64,000 bases of DNA from Anisus vortex (GCA_949126835.1 OX421509.1:13482420-13546419); one strand, 5' to 3'. Positions 1 through 11,030 are shown, counted from the first letter of the stretch. The notes: generated by a model from the letters alone, not told the origin. A program made the numbers and translations.

Positions 1-180
1 CCCCCCTGCCACTTTTCCCTCACATACGATATGGCTGAGCGGGTCATCTATTGTCCACCCCGCCCCACGCCATCCATCCACTTACCCACAATCGACATGG
101 AACCCATTCAGTCGGGGTGCCTAGCCAACTTTCTATCTATCTACAAGTTGGGATTGTTAATGCACGTTACTATCAACCCT
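1..180. other. Unique-looking flank, no gene seen
   Basis: Mixed-composition sequence leading into a CT-rich tract. Open frames that start here run only because the following CT repeat lacks stop codons. No domain, RNA gene or transposon end was recognised. Confidence 0.5.
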
Positions 181-416
181 TTCTCTGTCTCTCTCCCTCT
201 ATACATCCCACTATCGCTCTCTTGCTCTCTCTATCTGTCTCTGTCTTCCACTCAGTCTCTCTATGTCTTTCTCTCTATATTATTTCTCTCTCTCTATCTC
301 TTTATCACATTCTTTCTCTCAAACTCATCTTACTTTCTCTTACCTTCTCTCACTCCCCCCTCTCTCTATCATTCGATTTCTCTCTTTCTCCTTTACTCTC
401 TCTCTCTCTCTCTCTA
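181..416. repeat. CT-rich low-complexity tract
   Basis: The + strand is almost wholly pyrimidine, with many CTCTCT runs broken by TAT and TTT. The serine/leucine-rich open frames across it are by-products of the composition. Confidence 0.9.
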
Positions 417-540
417 GCTATGACTCACCCGATGAGCCAATCAACTGATAAATCAACCAGTTAATCAACCTGCCTGCCAAACTGTCTGTCTAGCTAGCTA
501 GCTAGCTCTTTATTTATTAATTTATGCCTCATAATAGCAT

Positions 541-1024
541 CTATCTATCTATCAATCTATCAATCTATCAATCTATCCCTCTAACCATCTATCCATCCAT
601 CCATCCATCCATCCATCCATCCATCCATCCATCCATCCATCCATCCATCCATCCATCCATCTATCCATCCATCCATCCATCCATCCATCTATCCATCTAT
701 CCATCTATCCATCTATCCATCCATCCATCTATCCATCTATCCATCTATTCATCTATTCATCTATCCATCTATCCATCTATCCATCTATCCATCTATCCAT
801 CTACCCATCTATCCATCTATCCATCTATCCATCTATCCATCTATCCATCTATCCATCTATCCATCTATCCATCTATCCATCTATCCATCTATCCATCTAT
901 CCATCTATCCATCTATCCATCTATCCATCTATCCATCTATCCATCTATCCATCTATCCATCTATCCATCTATCCATCTATCCATCTATCTACCAATCTAT
1001 CAATCTATCAATCTATCAATCTAC
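541..1024. repeat. Tetranucleotide microsatellite (ATCC/ATCT)n
   Basis: The array has three zones. A CTAT/CAAT lead-in is followed by pure CCAT repeats from about 585 to 660. A long alternating 8-bp unit CTATCCAT then runs to about 990, and the array closes with CTATCAAT. The regular 8-bp register suggests a two-motif higher-order unit grown by slippage. A 174-residue open frame (524-1048) is a translation of this repeat, not a gene. Confidence 0.95.
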
Positions 1025-2056
1025 TCTATTGTATTTTGTGGCTGTTAAAACACATATGTCCACACGTTAGTCAGCTTGATTGTACAAATATCATGTTACC
1101 ATCACACTGTGTGTATGTGGGGGGAGTGGGTGGTAGGGTGTGTGGGGTGGGGGTGTGGACTACAGATGACAATCTCCACTCTCCTCCCTACGCGTGGCAA
1201 ACAGTTGGATGACCTCTTGAAGCCTGATTATAAAGGGGGACTCGATTGTCCGTAATTCAATCAGTCCACTCCCTCCCTGTCTCCCCCCCCCCACACACAC
1301 ACAGAACGGCCATACATTGTCTCGGTAACGAACAAAAAAAAACAACAAAAAAAAAAACAGCAACAAAGAGAGCGATCTGTTTGATCATATCTTTACGTCA
1401 CATCCGTCAGAGCGAACAACCACGCCCCCCTTCCCCCTTTCCACAGTGCGCATGCTCGGGTGCCGCTACACCGACCAATCAAACACTAACGTAATAATCC
1501 CGATGAATTTCCGGTACTGAGAACATCGCGTGCTTAAACATCTTCATTCTTTTTTTATTATTATTATTATTTCACTCTTTCAAATTCTATTATACCTCCC
1601 CCCTCCCCCCCCCCCCCACTTGTACTATTCAATTTGATTTTAAAACTGAAATTGACATCGTGGACCTGTGTGTTGGCGATCAGTTAGAAGGGGGGGGGAG
1701 GGGGAGGTCGCTTCATGTGTGCCTCAATCTAAATGATTTTTTCATGGATGTGATAAGTTTGAACCAGTTTAATTTTCTCCACACGACTCTCTATCTAAAT
1801 CGAGGCTTTCCTTAAGCTTTATTTCGTTTAAGCAAACATGCAAAAGATTTAAAGGGGATAGCCATTTTGGATTTGACAAAAAACAACTATCGGCCATGAT
1901 GAGTCTTTAAAAAGACATAGATCTCGGGGTTTTTTTTTTAATTTCTTTTATGTGTTCTACTCAGTTAGATAATATAATGATATGATTTCAGTCTGTAGCC
2001 AAAGCAACTAAGCCTTTCAGGATCTGTCTAGCCATTTATATAAACTAACCACCAGA
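1025..2056. other. About 1 kb without a recognisable gene
   Basis: Holds a G-rich block with GTGGGG motifs (1114-1160), an A-rich stretch (1333-1362), a short TTA run near 1555 and a C homopolymer near 1604-1617. No conserved coding segment or transposon end was seen. Confidence 0.6.
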
Positions 2057-2230
2057 TTCTCTATCTTTCTATCTGTCTATCTGTCTATCCGTATATCTGT
2101 CTGTCTATCTGTATATCTGTCTACCTGTTTACCAGTCTACCTGTCTATCTGTCTATCTATCCATCTATCAATCTGTCTATCAATTTTCTCTGTGCTTGTT
2201 TGTCTATCTGTCCATCAATCTATCAACTCA
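2057..2230. repeat. Degenerate (CTAT/CTGT)n microsatellite
   Basis: Imperfect CTATCTGT-type tetranucleotides with CTAT on the + strand, as in most tetranucleotide arrays of this window. Confidence 0.85.
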
Positions 2231-2503
2231 TCCATTCAGTTTGTTCCTTTTTTATTTTTGTAACCCAAGTCATTATTCGATTTGAATATATTTGTTTAAA
2301 AACGTTTTCCATTTATTTGCCATTATTGCCATGGCGAAAAGTTTTTCTGATTTTACCATTGCCATTTTTGTTACAGTCATTTATGTTTGACTCGAGAACA
2401 CCATATTTAGCGAGTAGTAGAGAAAGAACAAGTCGTTGTACGCAATTGTGAAGTCCTCGGAATGATTCTCTTAGAAATTCTAGATAAACTGAGAAACGGG
2501 ATA

Positions 2504-2790
2504 GAGAAGTCAGAAAGAGAGAGAGACTGAGAGAGAGAGAGAGAGAAAGAGAGAGAGACAAAAAGAGAGAGAGAGAAAATCTGAAAAAGAGAAATGGTAC
2601 GCCGAGGAAGTGTGAGTGGATTTTCGGGCTTGATACAGACAAGGGGTGGGAAGGGAGTCGAGTCAAGAGGATGACAGAGAATACTCAAGATTAGATGACG
2701 TAATGAGATGATCAGAAAGGAAGAGAGAGATAGAAAGTGAGAGAAGTGGAGAGAGAAGTGGAGAGAGAGATAGACACCCAGACTTTCATA
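2504..2790. repeat. GA-rich polypurine tract
   Basis: Dense GAGAGA runs (2515-2580) followed by looser GAGAGAAGTGGAGAG repeats to about 2775. The + strand is the purine strand. Confidence 0.85.
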
Positions 2791-2839
2791 GCGAGAGACA
2801 AGGGGCAAACAATGAATAGAGATTTCGAGTGGCTTATGA

Positions 2840-3046
2840 CAGGGGTCGGCAACCTACGGAACGTGTGCTAGACTTGGCACGCCGAGATATTTTCAATGAC
2901 ACGCGGAAGAGGCCAAAAAAAGTCTATTCAAGTCTCTTCTTCAAGAAATTTAGTGATACATTAGGTTGACTTTTAGGCTGTTGGCACGCTGATTGAATTA
3001 GAAATCATACTTTGGCATGCTGGTATCAAAAGGTTGCCGACCCATT
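2840..3046 (+). mobile_element. Short non-autonomous hAT element
   Basis: Starts with CAGGGGTCGGCAACCT and ends near the complementary AGGTTGCCGACCC, giving hAT-type terminal inverted repeats over about 207 bp. The flanking 8-mers are GCTTATGA and CCTTATTA, 6 of 8 identical with TA in the centre, which fits a decayed 8-bp target-site duplication. The interior (GGCACGC near both ends, and a CTGTTGGCACGCTGA block) matches the ends of the 1.8-1.9 kb hAT copies at 23018 and 52384. It has no coding capacity, so mobilisation would have needed a transposase from elsewhere. Confidence 0.85.
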
Positions 3047-3206
3047 CCTTATTAAATCATTTTCGTCAAACGTATGTTGTACTGGTCGATAAATCCCTTA
3101 GCATGCCACAAGCGGGTTGCCGCAAGAAAGAACTGAACTAGCTCGACTAACATTAGGGAATTTGTTTACAAACATTAATGTTAGCAGCCACGTAAGACAT
3201 TCAACG

Positions 3207-3275
3207 CGATCCTAGTGGTCTAGCGACATAGCATTGGAAGGCCATTCCAAAGGTCTTGTGTTCGAAACTAGAATT
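3207..3275 (+). mobile_element. tRNA-like SINE head, uncertain family
   Basis: A box-A-like stretch (TAGTGGTCTAGCG, about 3213-3225) is followed some 30 bp later by a box-B-like GTGTTCGAAAC (3258-3268), the layout of an internal RNA polymerase III promoter. No good cloverleaf closes, so a functional tRNA is unlikely. The downstream sequence to about 3560, ending in TAAGATAAGATAAGAT, may be its body and tail. Only one copy of this type is recognised here. Confidence 0.4.
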
Positions 3276-3835
3276 TAAAATTTAAAAAGCCGCTATCATT
3301 TTCACCCCTTATGTTGCGCCATCTGATGTACTACAATCTAGCAAGCTTTATTCCGTAACTGAGGGACACCCCTCCCCAATACAGAAGAATAAAGACGTCT
3401 CTCAATCCTCTAGTAAGCTATGGCCCTTATGAGACTGTTAAAAGTCTGCTATGTTAGACCTATAGATTGAATATAGTAGAATGTTCGAGCTGATTACTGA
3501 ATACGGGACTCAAATCTCACAAACCACCGCCCTGGTCTAAGATAAGATAAGATATAATCTTATAATACTTGTTGGTCACGATAAACTGACCCGGTTCTTT
3601 AGCTTTTCTTGGCCCGATACTTACTTACTTGTTTACTTATGCCTTTCGACACTACTTGGGACATAGGCCACCGACCAGAGTCCCGATCCTGGGCCAATTT
3701 CTCTATCTGATCCCAGAATAGAATTCTGGAGCTCTAAGCCTTTGTCAGTTGGTTAAAGGCTGCTCCTGCTTCTGGCCGTTCTGGCTTTTATGTCTGCCTC
3801 GGTTCCTCCTTGTTTGTCTACTACCGGTTCTCGAA

Positions 3836-4106
3836 CGGTTCTGCCGAACGGAAGCACGTTGGACTGGCGATCGGTTCTTAGTTCGAATCCTGGTGCAGGC
3901 TAGGATTTTTTTCCCGGGACTTGAGGGGTGCCCCTGAGTCTACTTAGCTCTGATGGGTACCTGACACTAGTTGGGGTAAAGTAAAGGCAGCCCGGGCATT
4001 GTGCTGGCCACACATTCCCTCGTGTACCGTGGCCACAGAAACGGGTGAACGCTGCTTCACAAGCCTTATGATCAGTTCGGTCCGAAAGGTACTTTACTTT
4101 TTTTTA
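3836..4106 (+). mobile_element. SINE-A copy, tRNA-derived
   Basis: A diverged tRNA-like head contains the box-B motif AGTTCGAATCCTGG (about 3880-3893). The family body follows: CCCGGGACTTGAGGGG, TCTGATGGGTACCTGAC, AGTTGGGGTAAAGTAAAGG, TGTGCTGGCCACACA, CCGTGGCCACAGAAAC, GTGAACGCTGCTTCAC, and a T-rich end after TACTTTACTT. It encodes no protein and would depend on a LINE for movement. The family is recognised by the many copies in this window. Confidence 0.9.
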
Positions 4107-4258
4107 AAACTTATAGACCTTTTTTAATTCTGTTAGCATAAAACTTTTACTTACACACTGAAACTAACTAGGGCATTGAGTGGACAGACAGAAACAGCAC
4201 CCACCCTATCTTAGTTTGTAGTTATTCTTCGTTTTCTCCCCCATTTCGCCTTCTAGAG

Positions 4259-5034
4259 CAGGGGTCGGCAACATTTTGATAACAGTGTGCCAAACTAGGA
4301 TTTATAATTCATTCAGCGTGCCAACAGCCAGAAAGACATACTGCTCTAACACTAAATGTCTGGTAGAATAGAGCGATTGCAATGGGCGTGGCTTAGGTTT
4401 TTTAGTGACGTACTTGTGTAAATAGCGGCCATCTTGGCGATAATGGCATTAATAGGGAATAAACATTGTTATTTACCATGTGTATTTTAAACCCAAAATA
4501 TAAGGAATTAGTTTCCATAAATCTTGATATTTAACTGCGATACTAGTCCTTAGTAGTCCATCCACAAAATAAACAATATTTTAGGCTTTTATAGTTTTTC
4601 AATAGCTCTTTTGAAACATTGCAGGCTACATTTTGCTTTATGCATCACTTTTAGATAGTAAGTTAATAGGCTAACATTTGACAATCGACATCTTCAATTA
4701 AATATTCGGCACTTACGGAAACCTTTTCCATTGATTTTTAATGGTTTAAATTTAGCTTTGAATGTTAATTTACATCGCTTGACATTGTTTTATATATGTT
4801 TTACGTTATATTGTTGAAATGATCACATTTAAAAATTAAAGCTTTTTTCGGCTATAGTAATACGGCTGCCATTTATCACCACTAGTCAAAGTAAACAAAC
4901 AGCACGCGCTTTTTGTCACGTGATTGCAATCGCTCTATAGACTTGAATAGCCTTTTTCGCGGGTCTTCCACGTGCCATTAAAAATCGCTCTGCCTGCCAA
5001 GGCCGGCACCCGTGCCGTAGGTTGCCGATCCCTG
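4259..5034 (-). mobile_element. hAT element split by another element
   Basis: The termini CAGGGGTCGGCAAC (4259) and GGTTGCCGATCCCTG (to 5034) are hAT inverted repeats. The flanks TTCTAGAG and TCATAGAG agree at 6 of 8 positions around a central TA. Outer parts match the short hAT copies in reverse orientation (TTCATTCAGCGTGCCAAC near the left end, GGCACCCGTGCCGTAG near the right). The centre (4368-4938) is a separate inverted-repeat element, so the original insertion was only about 200 bp. Confidence 0.8.
4368..4938. mobile_element. Inverted-repeat element nested in a hAT copy
   Basis: The ends are a perfect 16-bp inverted repeat, ATAGAGCGATTGCAAT at 4368 and its complement at 4923-4938. The core AGCGATTGCAATCGCT is itself palindromic. 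The flanking host duplication may be only AGA or a few bases, so the superfamily is unresolved. The interior is AT-rich with no significant ORF. It sits between hAT segments that are contiguous in the short hAT copies, which shows it is a later insertion. Confidence 0.65.
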
Positions 5035-5159
5035 TCATAGAGACACCCCTATGCTACGCCAAACGACTTCCCCCATCCCCCCACCCTCACACCGCGCACC
5101 TCCCCCCACTTCCATAAAGGCCATGACCACAATATTGACATCATAAAGGGAACTACTAA

Positions 5160-5330
5160 AGTCTGTGTGTTGTTGTCTGTCTGTTGTTGTTTGTGTGTTT
5201 GTGCGTGTTATGGGTGCGCACTGTTTGAGTGTGTTTATGAATGCGTTTAAGCTTAGTGCGCTGTGTTGCATTTTATGTGCGTGTGTGGGTGGTTGCGTCG
5301 TGTGTGTGTTGTGGTGTGCTGTTCATCAGG
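5160..5330. repeat. TG-rich degenerate tract
   Basis: TGTGTG and TTGTTG runs with scattered other bases. The cysteine/valine-rich open frames here come from that composition. Confidence 0.7.
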
Positions 5331-5552
5331 AGGGATGGGCGCACAACCAACATTCTGACGCGTTCCCTCTCTCACCTCCCTGAGAGGCCAACACAAATTT
5401 ATGATGCATGTGAAAGTTCAAACAACTCACGCGCTCAAAGGTCAAAGTTCGCAGACTGAAAAGAACGTACCGATCACATATTGAACGGTTTCAGTATTGA
5501 ACAGAGGCGCTGCGAACTGTAAGTATCGATGCGGGGGTGCATGGGTTGAGGT

Positions 5553-5845
5553 GATGGCGCACGGTGCAGCAGCGCGTCCGGGAGGCGTATCGGAGGTTTT
5601 TTTGCGTTCGAATCCTGGTAAAGGCTAGTATTTTTTTTTCCCGGGACTGGAGGGTGTCCCCGAGTCTTAAACAGCTCTGATGGGTACCTGACCTTAGTTG
5701 GGGTAAAGTAAAGGCGGTTGTGCATAGTGCTGGCCACACAATCAACTAGTATGCCGTGGCCACAGAAACGGGTGAACGCTGCTTCACCGGACCTATGAAT
5801 CGATTTGGTCCAACTGGATCACTTTACATTACTTTTTACTGGAGG
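5553..5845 (+). mobile_element. SINE-A copy, nearly full length
   Basis: The head near 5553 carries GCAGCAGCGCGTCCGG and a box-B GCGTTCGAATCCTGG (about 5613-5627). The standard body follows, including GGTACCTGACCTTAGTTGGG, ATGCCGTGGCCACAGAAAC and ACGCTGCTTCACCGG. It ends in ACTTTACATTACTTTTTAC. No clear flanking duplication was found. Confidence 0.9.
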
Positions 5846-6316
5846 ATGTCGTAGCTAGTACAGCGGATATACTACTATAATATAACCTTGACCTATGCAC
5901 TGACATGTACAGATCGAGAGAAAAAATTCTTGATAGATGAAACACGCACACAAAAATGTTGGAATCGACTCCCCCTTGTGAAGATTTGAGTAATGTCCCC
6001 TTTCAATAAGCTTTTGTGCCTCCACCCCCCCCCCCTTTCCCATTACGATAGCATGCCGAATGCAAGTGGTGCGCAAATGTTTCGCGAGCGAACTGCACGG
6101 CAGTTGAACTCAAACATTGAAGTGACGTTGGAGCGTGACGTAAGGGTGTGAGGTAGTGCAGACGATAGCTTAGACAAGAACAACAAATCGAGAATTGTGG
6201 GAAAAGGAGAAAGTAATCCATCAGTTATAAACCCACCAATCACAAGACATAAAATCAAACTTATATATTTCTAAAGTACCGCCTGATCCTTAAGTACCGA
6301 CGGAATTAACACGTAA
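5846..6316. other. Unassigned sequence
   Basis: AT-rich mixed sequence with a C homopolymer near 6026-6036. Short overlapping open frames on the minus strand (5855-6258) have no recognisable protein character. Confidence 0.5.

Positions 6317-6318
<2 letters not shown>

Positions 6319-6388
<70 letters not shown>
6319..6388. repeat. (AT)n dinucleotide microsatellite
   Basis: About 70 bp of near-perfect AT alternation, lying immediately before the 3' end of a minus-strand LINE-A fragment. Confidence 0.95.
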
Positions 6389-6391
<3 letters not shown>

Positions 6392-6393
6392 CA

Positions 6394-6575
6394 TATTTAT
6401 ACATTACAGACGCTCCTTCTATAAAGAAAATTATTGCGTCCTACGCTCATCCGTGGTTCGAGTCTAGTCTTGCATTTTTATTAATGTTTTAAATGATTTT
6501 AAGTTACTGGTTTTCCTGGTTTGTTAAGGCAACCCATTCCATGCCCAAATGCCACTCAGGATGAAAGAGTACTTA
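6394..6575 (-). mobile_element. LINE-A 3' end, 5'-truncated
   Basis: Read on the minus strand it encodes a remnant resembling KYSF..SGI.AWNGLP, the far C-terminus typical of APE-type non-LTR retrotransposon reverse transcriptases. A short 3' UTR with GAGCGTCTGTAATGTATAAA follows. The motif AGACGCTCCTTCTATAAAG at 6410 is the family's 3' signature in reverse. The coding remnant is broken upstream. Confidence 0.85.
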
Positions 6576-7174
6576 TATATATCTATATGTTTGGTGTTGC
6601 TGTAATGAATAAATACAAACAAACAACAGCTAAAGCGTGCATAAATGAACCGACTCCACGTAAGTTTGGACTCAGTAATACCAATGTCATATTTAACGAA
6701 GGTCAAGACAAGGGCAGGCATCGCAAATGTCAAGTTAGGGTGTAGAAATGTCAAGTGCAGACATGAAATGTCACGTCATGGGAACTGGGGAGTTGTGATA
6801 CAAAATGGCGACTTCTTACCTTTTTTAACGTAAAAATCAATCATAATAATAATAATGATGTCTCAATATACTGCTCGACCTAATAATTGTCTCGAACCGA
6901 GTTTCTCAATTTTCGTTTTTCGTGACACAGTTATTTTTATACTTTTAATTCTTGACCCACTATTATAAATGGTATGATAGTGACTGTTAGTTTGCGTGAA
7001 TGTCTACTGTGCTTGAGTACAAATGGTTCTTTTATATTGTTTAAATGAGCTGAAAGACGGAATTTATGTAATCATGTCAAATTTCCATTTGTTTGGATCA
7101 ATAAAGCATTCTTATCTTATCTTATTAGTATGCCTAAACTAGCACAGATTTATAAGTGATGAATTTCCGCACAA
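6576..7174. other. Unassigned AT-rich sequence
   Basis: A TAATAATAATAATGATG stretch lies at 6845-6858 and TCTTATCTTATCTTATTAG at 7112-7130, which may be a decayed LINE tail in reverse. Nothing else was recognised. Confidence 0.5.
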
Positions 7175-7318
7175 TTCTGGTCATGAGGTTAGTTAACAGG
7201 ACTGTCAACCGACACATCGTGGGCTCTATCCCTGCCGCCGACCGATCCCTGCCGCCCTGGGTCTAGTGGATGTAATAATGTTCTATCTAGAAGGAACCTC
7301 TGTAAAACTTATAAGACA
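7175..7318 (+). mobile_element. SINE-B copy with LINE-A-like tail
   Basis: The box-B-like GGGCTCTATCCCTGCC is followed by a family-specific duplication, GCCGCCGACCGATCCCTGCCGCCCT. The last ~47 bp (about 7268-7316) resemble the 3' end of LINE-A: GTAATAATGTTCTATCTAG, then AAGGA.CCTCTGTAAAA and TATAAGA. A second copy lies at 44152-44305 in the opposite orientation. The tail resemblance suggests that LINE-A reverse transcriptase copies SINE-B. Confidence 0.8.
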
Positions 7319-7879
7319 TCATTATTTTTCTATTCATTTTTATTTTATTGCGATCAGGGAATTTTGACTGTGTAACCTTGAACTGGGATCTCAACTCCAC
7401 ACTTAGGGTCAAATCTGGACTAGAAAAAAAGAAAGACTCCTGGAAAGTTAAGAAAATTCTGCAGTTGGCGGGTCCGTAGAAGATATGAGTACCATTGTCA
7501 GGTCCATTAGTCCATGCCGCTAGTAATAGCAGAGCTCAAAGGGCGTCTCTTTGGCTAACTATGGGATTGTGTGGACTGTCAAATATACTTCCTTGATCTA
7601 GTGATCTAGTGACATTATCCGAACAAAACTCGAATGATTTAGTTGACCGTTATGCTTAGGCACTTTCCATAAGGAAGTTGTAATAATAATTAAGCAGTTA
7701 TAGATTGAAAATTTTATGTTGACAGAATATGTGACAGTATTGACATTGACTATGTTACTGTGAGTGTGTAAGAGACGGTGTAATTACAAAGTGACAGAGA
7801 CTTATTGACACTCAATACATTCTATTATTGTAATGTGTTGACCCGAAGGCCTACTTAGTGACCTGATATAAAATATATC
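7319..7879. other. Unassigned AT-rich sequence
   Basis: No repeat, coding region or RNA gene recognised. GTGACAGTATTGACATTGAC and similar GACA-rich words near 7735-7815 are too loose to call an array. Confidence 0.5.
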
Positions 7880-8008
7880 CCTTCGCACCAAATTGATTTA
7901 TAGGTCCGGTGAAAACAGCGCCAACCATTTTCTGTGGCCAAGGCATATTAAATGATTGTGTGGCCAGCACAATGCACATCCGCTTTTACTTCGCCCCCAA
8001 CTAAATTC
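7880..8008 (-). mobile_element. SINE-A fragment, 3' half
   Basis: Minus-strand match to the family end: CCAAATTGATTTATAGGTCC, TTTCTGTGGCCAAGGCATA, GTGTGGCCAGCACAATG and CCGCTTTACTT-like sequence. The tRNA head is missing. Confidence 0.85.
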
Positions 8009-8959
8009 ATATCGGGAACATTTCGCTCATACAAATATGAAAACGAAAGGAGTCAAGGCTAAGCATTTGACAGGCCACGCAATCTTTCTTTCCCTAGGAC
8101 ACGATAGTGTACTTTGAACTTTGAAGCTCCCGCTTGAAGTGTGTCTCACCCGCCCTAGTGTGCAGCTAGGCTAGCAAGGTCATCCCCCAGCACCGCCCCT
8201 CCCGCCCCCCCCCCCCAAACACCCGTAGACTATTTCTTACACATGTTTGCGGCCCACGAGTGGTGATCAAAGAAATATTTTTAAGAGCCCGGCAAGCTCC
8301 CGTAAGAACTAACGCGGAATGACATTTTAAAGAAAGAAAAGAATTGAAGATTAGTGGTGGAGGTGGTAGGGGGCAGACAATAGAAAAAAGGAAAGAAAAA
8401 ATGAATAAAATATATAAAGGAATGAAGAGAATAATCGGTTCATATGTTTATCTTGAACGCACGGTTCCATCCGTATCACTCCGCGCGCAATTTATTCCCG
8501 CAGACACGACCAATTGACCTTTTTATCTGGAATTTTATCCCTCAGAGGCTGGCATCCTCCCCCCCCCCTTCCCGCCCCGCCCTGTACAGCACTCTACACC
8601 CTCCGTCCCATGAAAGATGGGCGGGGGAGGGGGGGATACCTATACGCCTCCCCAGCCACCCCCATTACCCGCCCCCCCCCCCCCCAATGCTTACTCCATC
8701 TCTGTGTACTCGTTCTACTTCGCCCCTTCACGCCCCACACCCCACACGCAGGTCGTTCCTCCCACAATCTGCCTCCGTTCCCCCAAAGGAGATGCTGCAT
8801 CGGTGGATGGGGGGCATCGTGGGGGGGGGGGGGGGGAAGGTGAGACCAACATTTCTACTTGGGACTACTGATGGGGTGGGGAGGTATGGGTGGAAAATAA
8901 AAGGAAAGGGAAGGGAGTGGGTGTAATATATCAGTATAATAATTGTAAATAAGTTTATC
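8009..8959. other. C/G-homopolymer-rich spacer
   Basis: Contains several C or G homopolymers (near 8200, 8561, 8673 and 8820) and purine-rich stretches. Overlapping open frames on both strands between 8444 and 8961 are proline/glycine-rich products of these runs and show no domain. Confidence 0.6.
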
Positions 8960-9030
8960 ACTAAGATTAGAACTCAGGACTTCACCCCCCCCACCCCGGC
9001 AGCGCGTTGCCAGCTAGGCCACATTGAGAA
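8960..9030 (-). mobile_element. tRNA-like SINE head, uncertain family
   Basis: On the minus strand, AATGTGGCCTAGCTGGCAAC (box-A-like) is followed by GAGTTCTAATC (box-B-like) after a G-rich insert. This resembles a tRNA-derived SINE head. No body matching SINE-A follows, because the adjoining sequence is the GA array or G-rich spacer. Confidence 0.4.
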
Positions 9031-9055
9031 GAAGAGGTAGAGACAGGCAGACAGA

Positions 9056-10500
9056 AAAGAGAGAGAGAGAGAGAGATTGTAAGAAAGTAAGAGATACAGA
9101 AAGTATAGAGAGGTAGATAGAGAGAAATGGTAGCTAGAGAAAGAGGCAGGGAGAGAGATCGAGAGAGAAAGTGAGGAGCGAGAGATAGAAAGAGAGAAAG
9201 GGATAGACTGAGAGATATAGAGTGTGGAGGGAGAGAGAGAGAGTAAGAGAGAGAGAGAGTAAGAGAGAGAGAGAGAGTAAGAGAGAGAGAGAGTAAGAGA
9301 GAGAGAGAGTAAGAGAGAGAGAGAGTAAGAGAGAGTAAGAGAGAGAGAGAGTAAGAGAGAGTAAGAGAGAGAGAGAGTAAGAGAGAGAGAGAGTAAGAGA
9401 GAGAGAGAGTAAGAGAGAGAGAGAGTAAGAGAGAGTAAGAGAGAGAGAGAGAGTAAGAGAGAGAGAGAGAGTAAGAGAGAGAGAGAGTAAGAGAGAGAGA
9501 GTAAGAGAGAGTAAGAGAGAGAGAGAGTAAGAGAGAGAGAGAGTAAGAGAGAGAGAGAGTAAGAGAGAGAGAGAGTAAGAGAGAGAGAGAGTAAGAGAGA
9601 GAGAGAGTAAGAGAGAGTAAGAGAGAGAGAGAGTAAGAGAGAGAGAGAGTAAGAGAGAGAGAGAGTAAGAGAGAGTAAGAGAGAGAGAGAGAGTAAGAGA
9701 GAGAGAGTAAGAGAGAGAGAGAGTAAGAGAGAGAGAGAGTAAGAGAGAGAGAGAGTAAGAGAGAGAGAGAGTAAGAGAGAGAGAGAGAGTAAGAGAGAGA
9801 GAGAGTAAGAGAGAGAGAGAGTAAGAGAGAGAGAGAGTAAGAGAGAGAGAGAGTAAGAGAGAGAGAGAGTAAGAGAGAGAGAGAGTAAGAGAGAGAGAGA
9901 GTAAGAGAGAGAGAGAGTAAGAGAGAGAGAGAGAGTAAGAGAGAGAGAGAGTAAGAGAGAGAGAGAGTAAGAGAGAGAGAGAGTAAGAGAGAGAGAGAGT
10001 AAGAGAGAGAGAGAGTAAGAGAGAGAGAGAGAGTAAGAGAGAGAGAGAGTAAGAGAGAGAGAGAGTCAGAGAGAGAGAGAGTAAGAGAGAGTAAGAGAGA
10101 GAGAGAGAGTAAGAGAGAGAGAGAGAGTAAGAGAGAGAGAGAGAGAGAGAGTAAGAGAGAGAGAGAGTAAGAGAGAGAGAGAGTAAGAGAGAGTAAGAGA
10201 GAGAGAGAGAGTAAGATAGAGAGAGAGAGTAAGAGAGAGAGAGAGTAAGAGAGAGAGAGAGTAAGAGAGAGTAAGAGAGAGAGAGAGTAAGAGAGAGAGA
10301 GAGTAAGAGAGAGAGAGAGTAAGAGAGAGTAAGAGAGAGAGAGAGAGTAAGAGAGAGAGAGAGAGTAAGAGAGAGAGAGAGTAAGAGAGAGAGAGAGTAA
10401 GAGAGAGTAAGAGAGAGTAAGAGAGAGTAAGAGAGAGTAAGAGAGAGAGTAAGAGAGAGAGAGAGTAAGAGAGAGAGAGTAATAGAGAGAGCGAAAGGGA
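9056..10500. repeat. Purine minisatellite based on GTAAGAGAGAGAGA
   Basis: Starts as loose GA repeats. From about 9238 it becomes units of GTAA followed by GAGAGAGAGA (14 bp), mixed with shorter GTAAGAGA (8 bp) and longer 16-bp variants. The + strand is purine except for the T of GTAA. A 459-residue Ser/Leu/Tyr ORF on the minus strand is a translation of the array. Confidence 0.95.
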
Positions 10501-10704
10501 AAGAGATTAGCATGGAATAACGAGAGAGTCAGTAATAAAGAGATATTAAAGAATTTTTGTCACGGAATAATAATTAGATGTCGTCGACAGAGGCGTGGCC
10601 ATTGAAAACTGCATGCATAGATTTGCATAAATTTGTCTTTTTTAGTCGTGTTTTTATTCAATTAGAATAATATGATGGAATCGTGTTTCAGTGTTTGAAT
10701 GCCT

Positions 10705-11030
10705 GATTCTCCTGTCTATTTATCTTTTATCTATCATATATTTATCCTCAATGATAATTATCTCTAAAAATCACCTATCATTTATCATCTATCATCTTTC
10801 ATCTAACATCTTACATCTATCTTTTTATCTTCTATCTTCTATCCTCTTTCATCTTTCATCTATCACTAATAGTCTATTATAAAACATGTATCTATCCATC
10901 TATCTTTCTATCTATCTTTACGTCTATCTATCTTTACTTTTAACTAATAATAATAAAAAAAAAATAATAACACAATACACAATAGTTAATAGTTAAATAT
11001 CATATATGTATCATCTATCTATCTATCTAG
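10705..11030. repeat. Degenerate (TATC)n region
   Basis: TATC, CATC and TTATC words dominate, with ATCATCTATC clusters to about 10925 and a short perfect TATC run near 11010-11027. An AT-rich insert lies at about 10940-11000. Confidence 0.75.

Noticed and set aside
524..1048. 174-residue ORF with Ile/His/Pro/Ser repeats
   Set aside because: Translation of the ATCC/ATCT microsatellite.
8444..8961. Pro/Gly-rich coding region on either strand
   Set aside because: Frames are kept open by C and G homopolymers, overlap on both strands and show no conserved residues.
9134..10513. 459-residue minus-strand ORF
   Set aside because: It is a translation of the GTAAGAGAGAGAGA array and has only Ser, Leu, Thr and Tyr periodicity.
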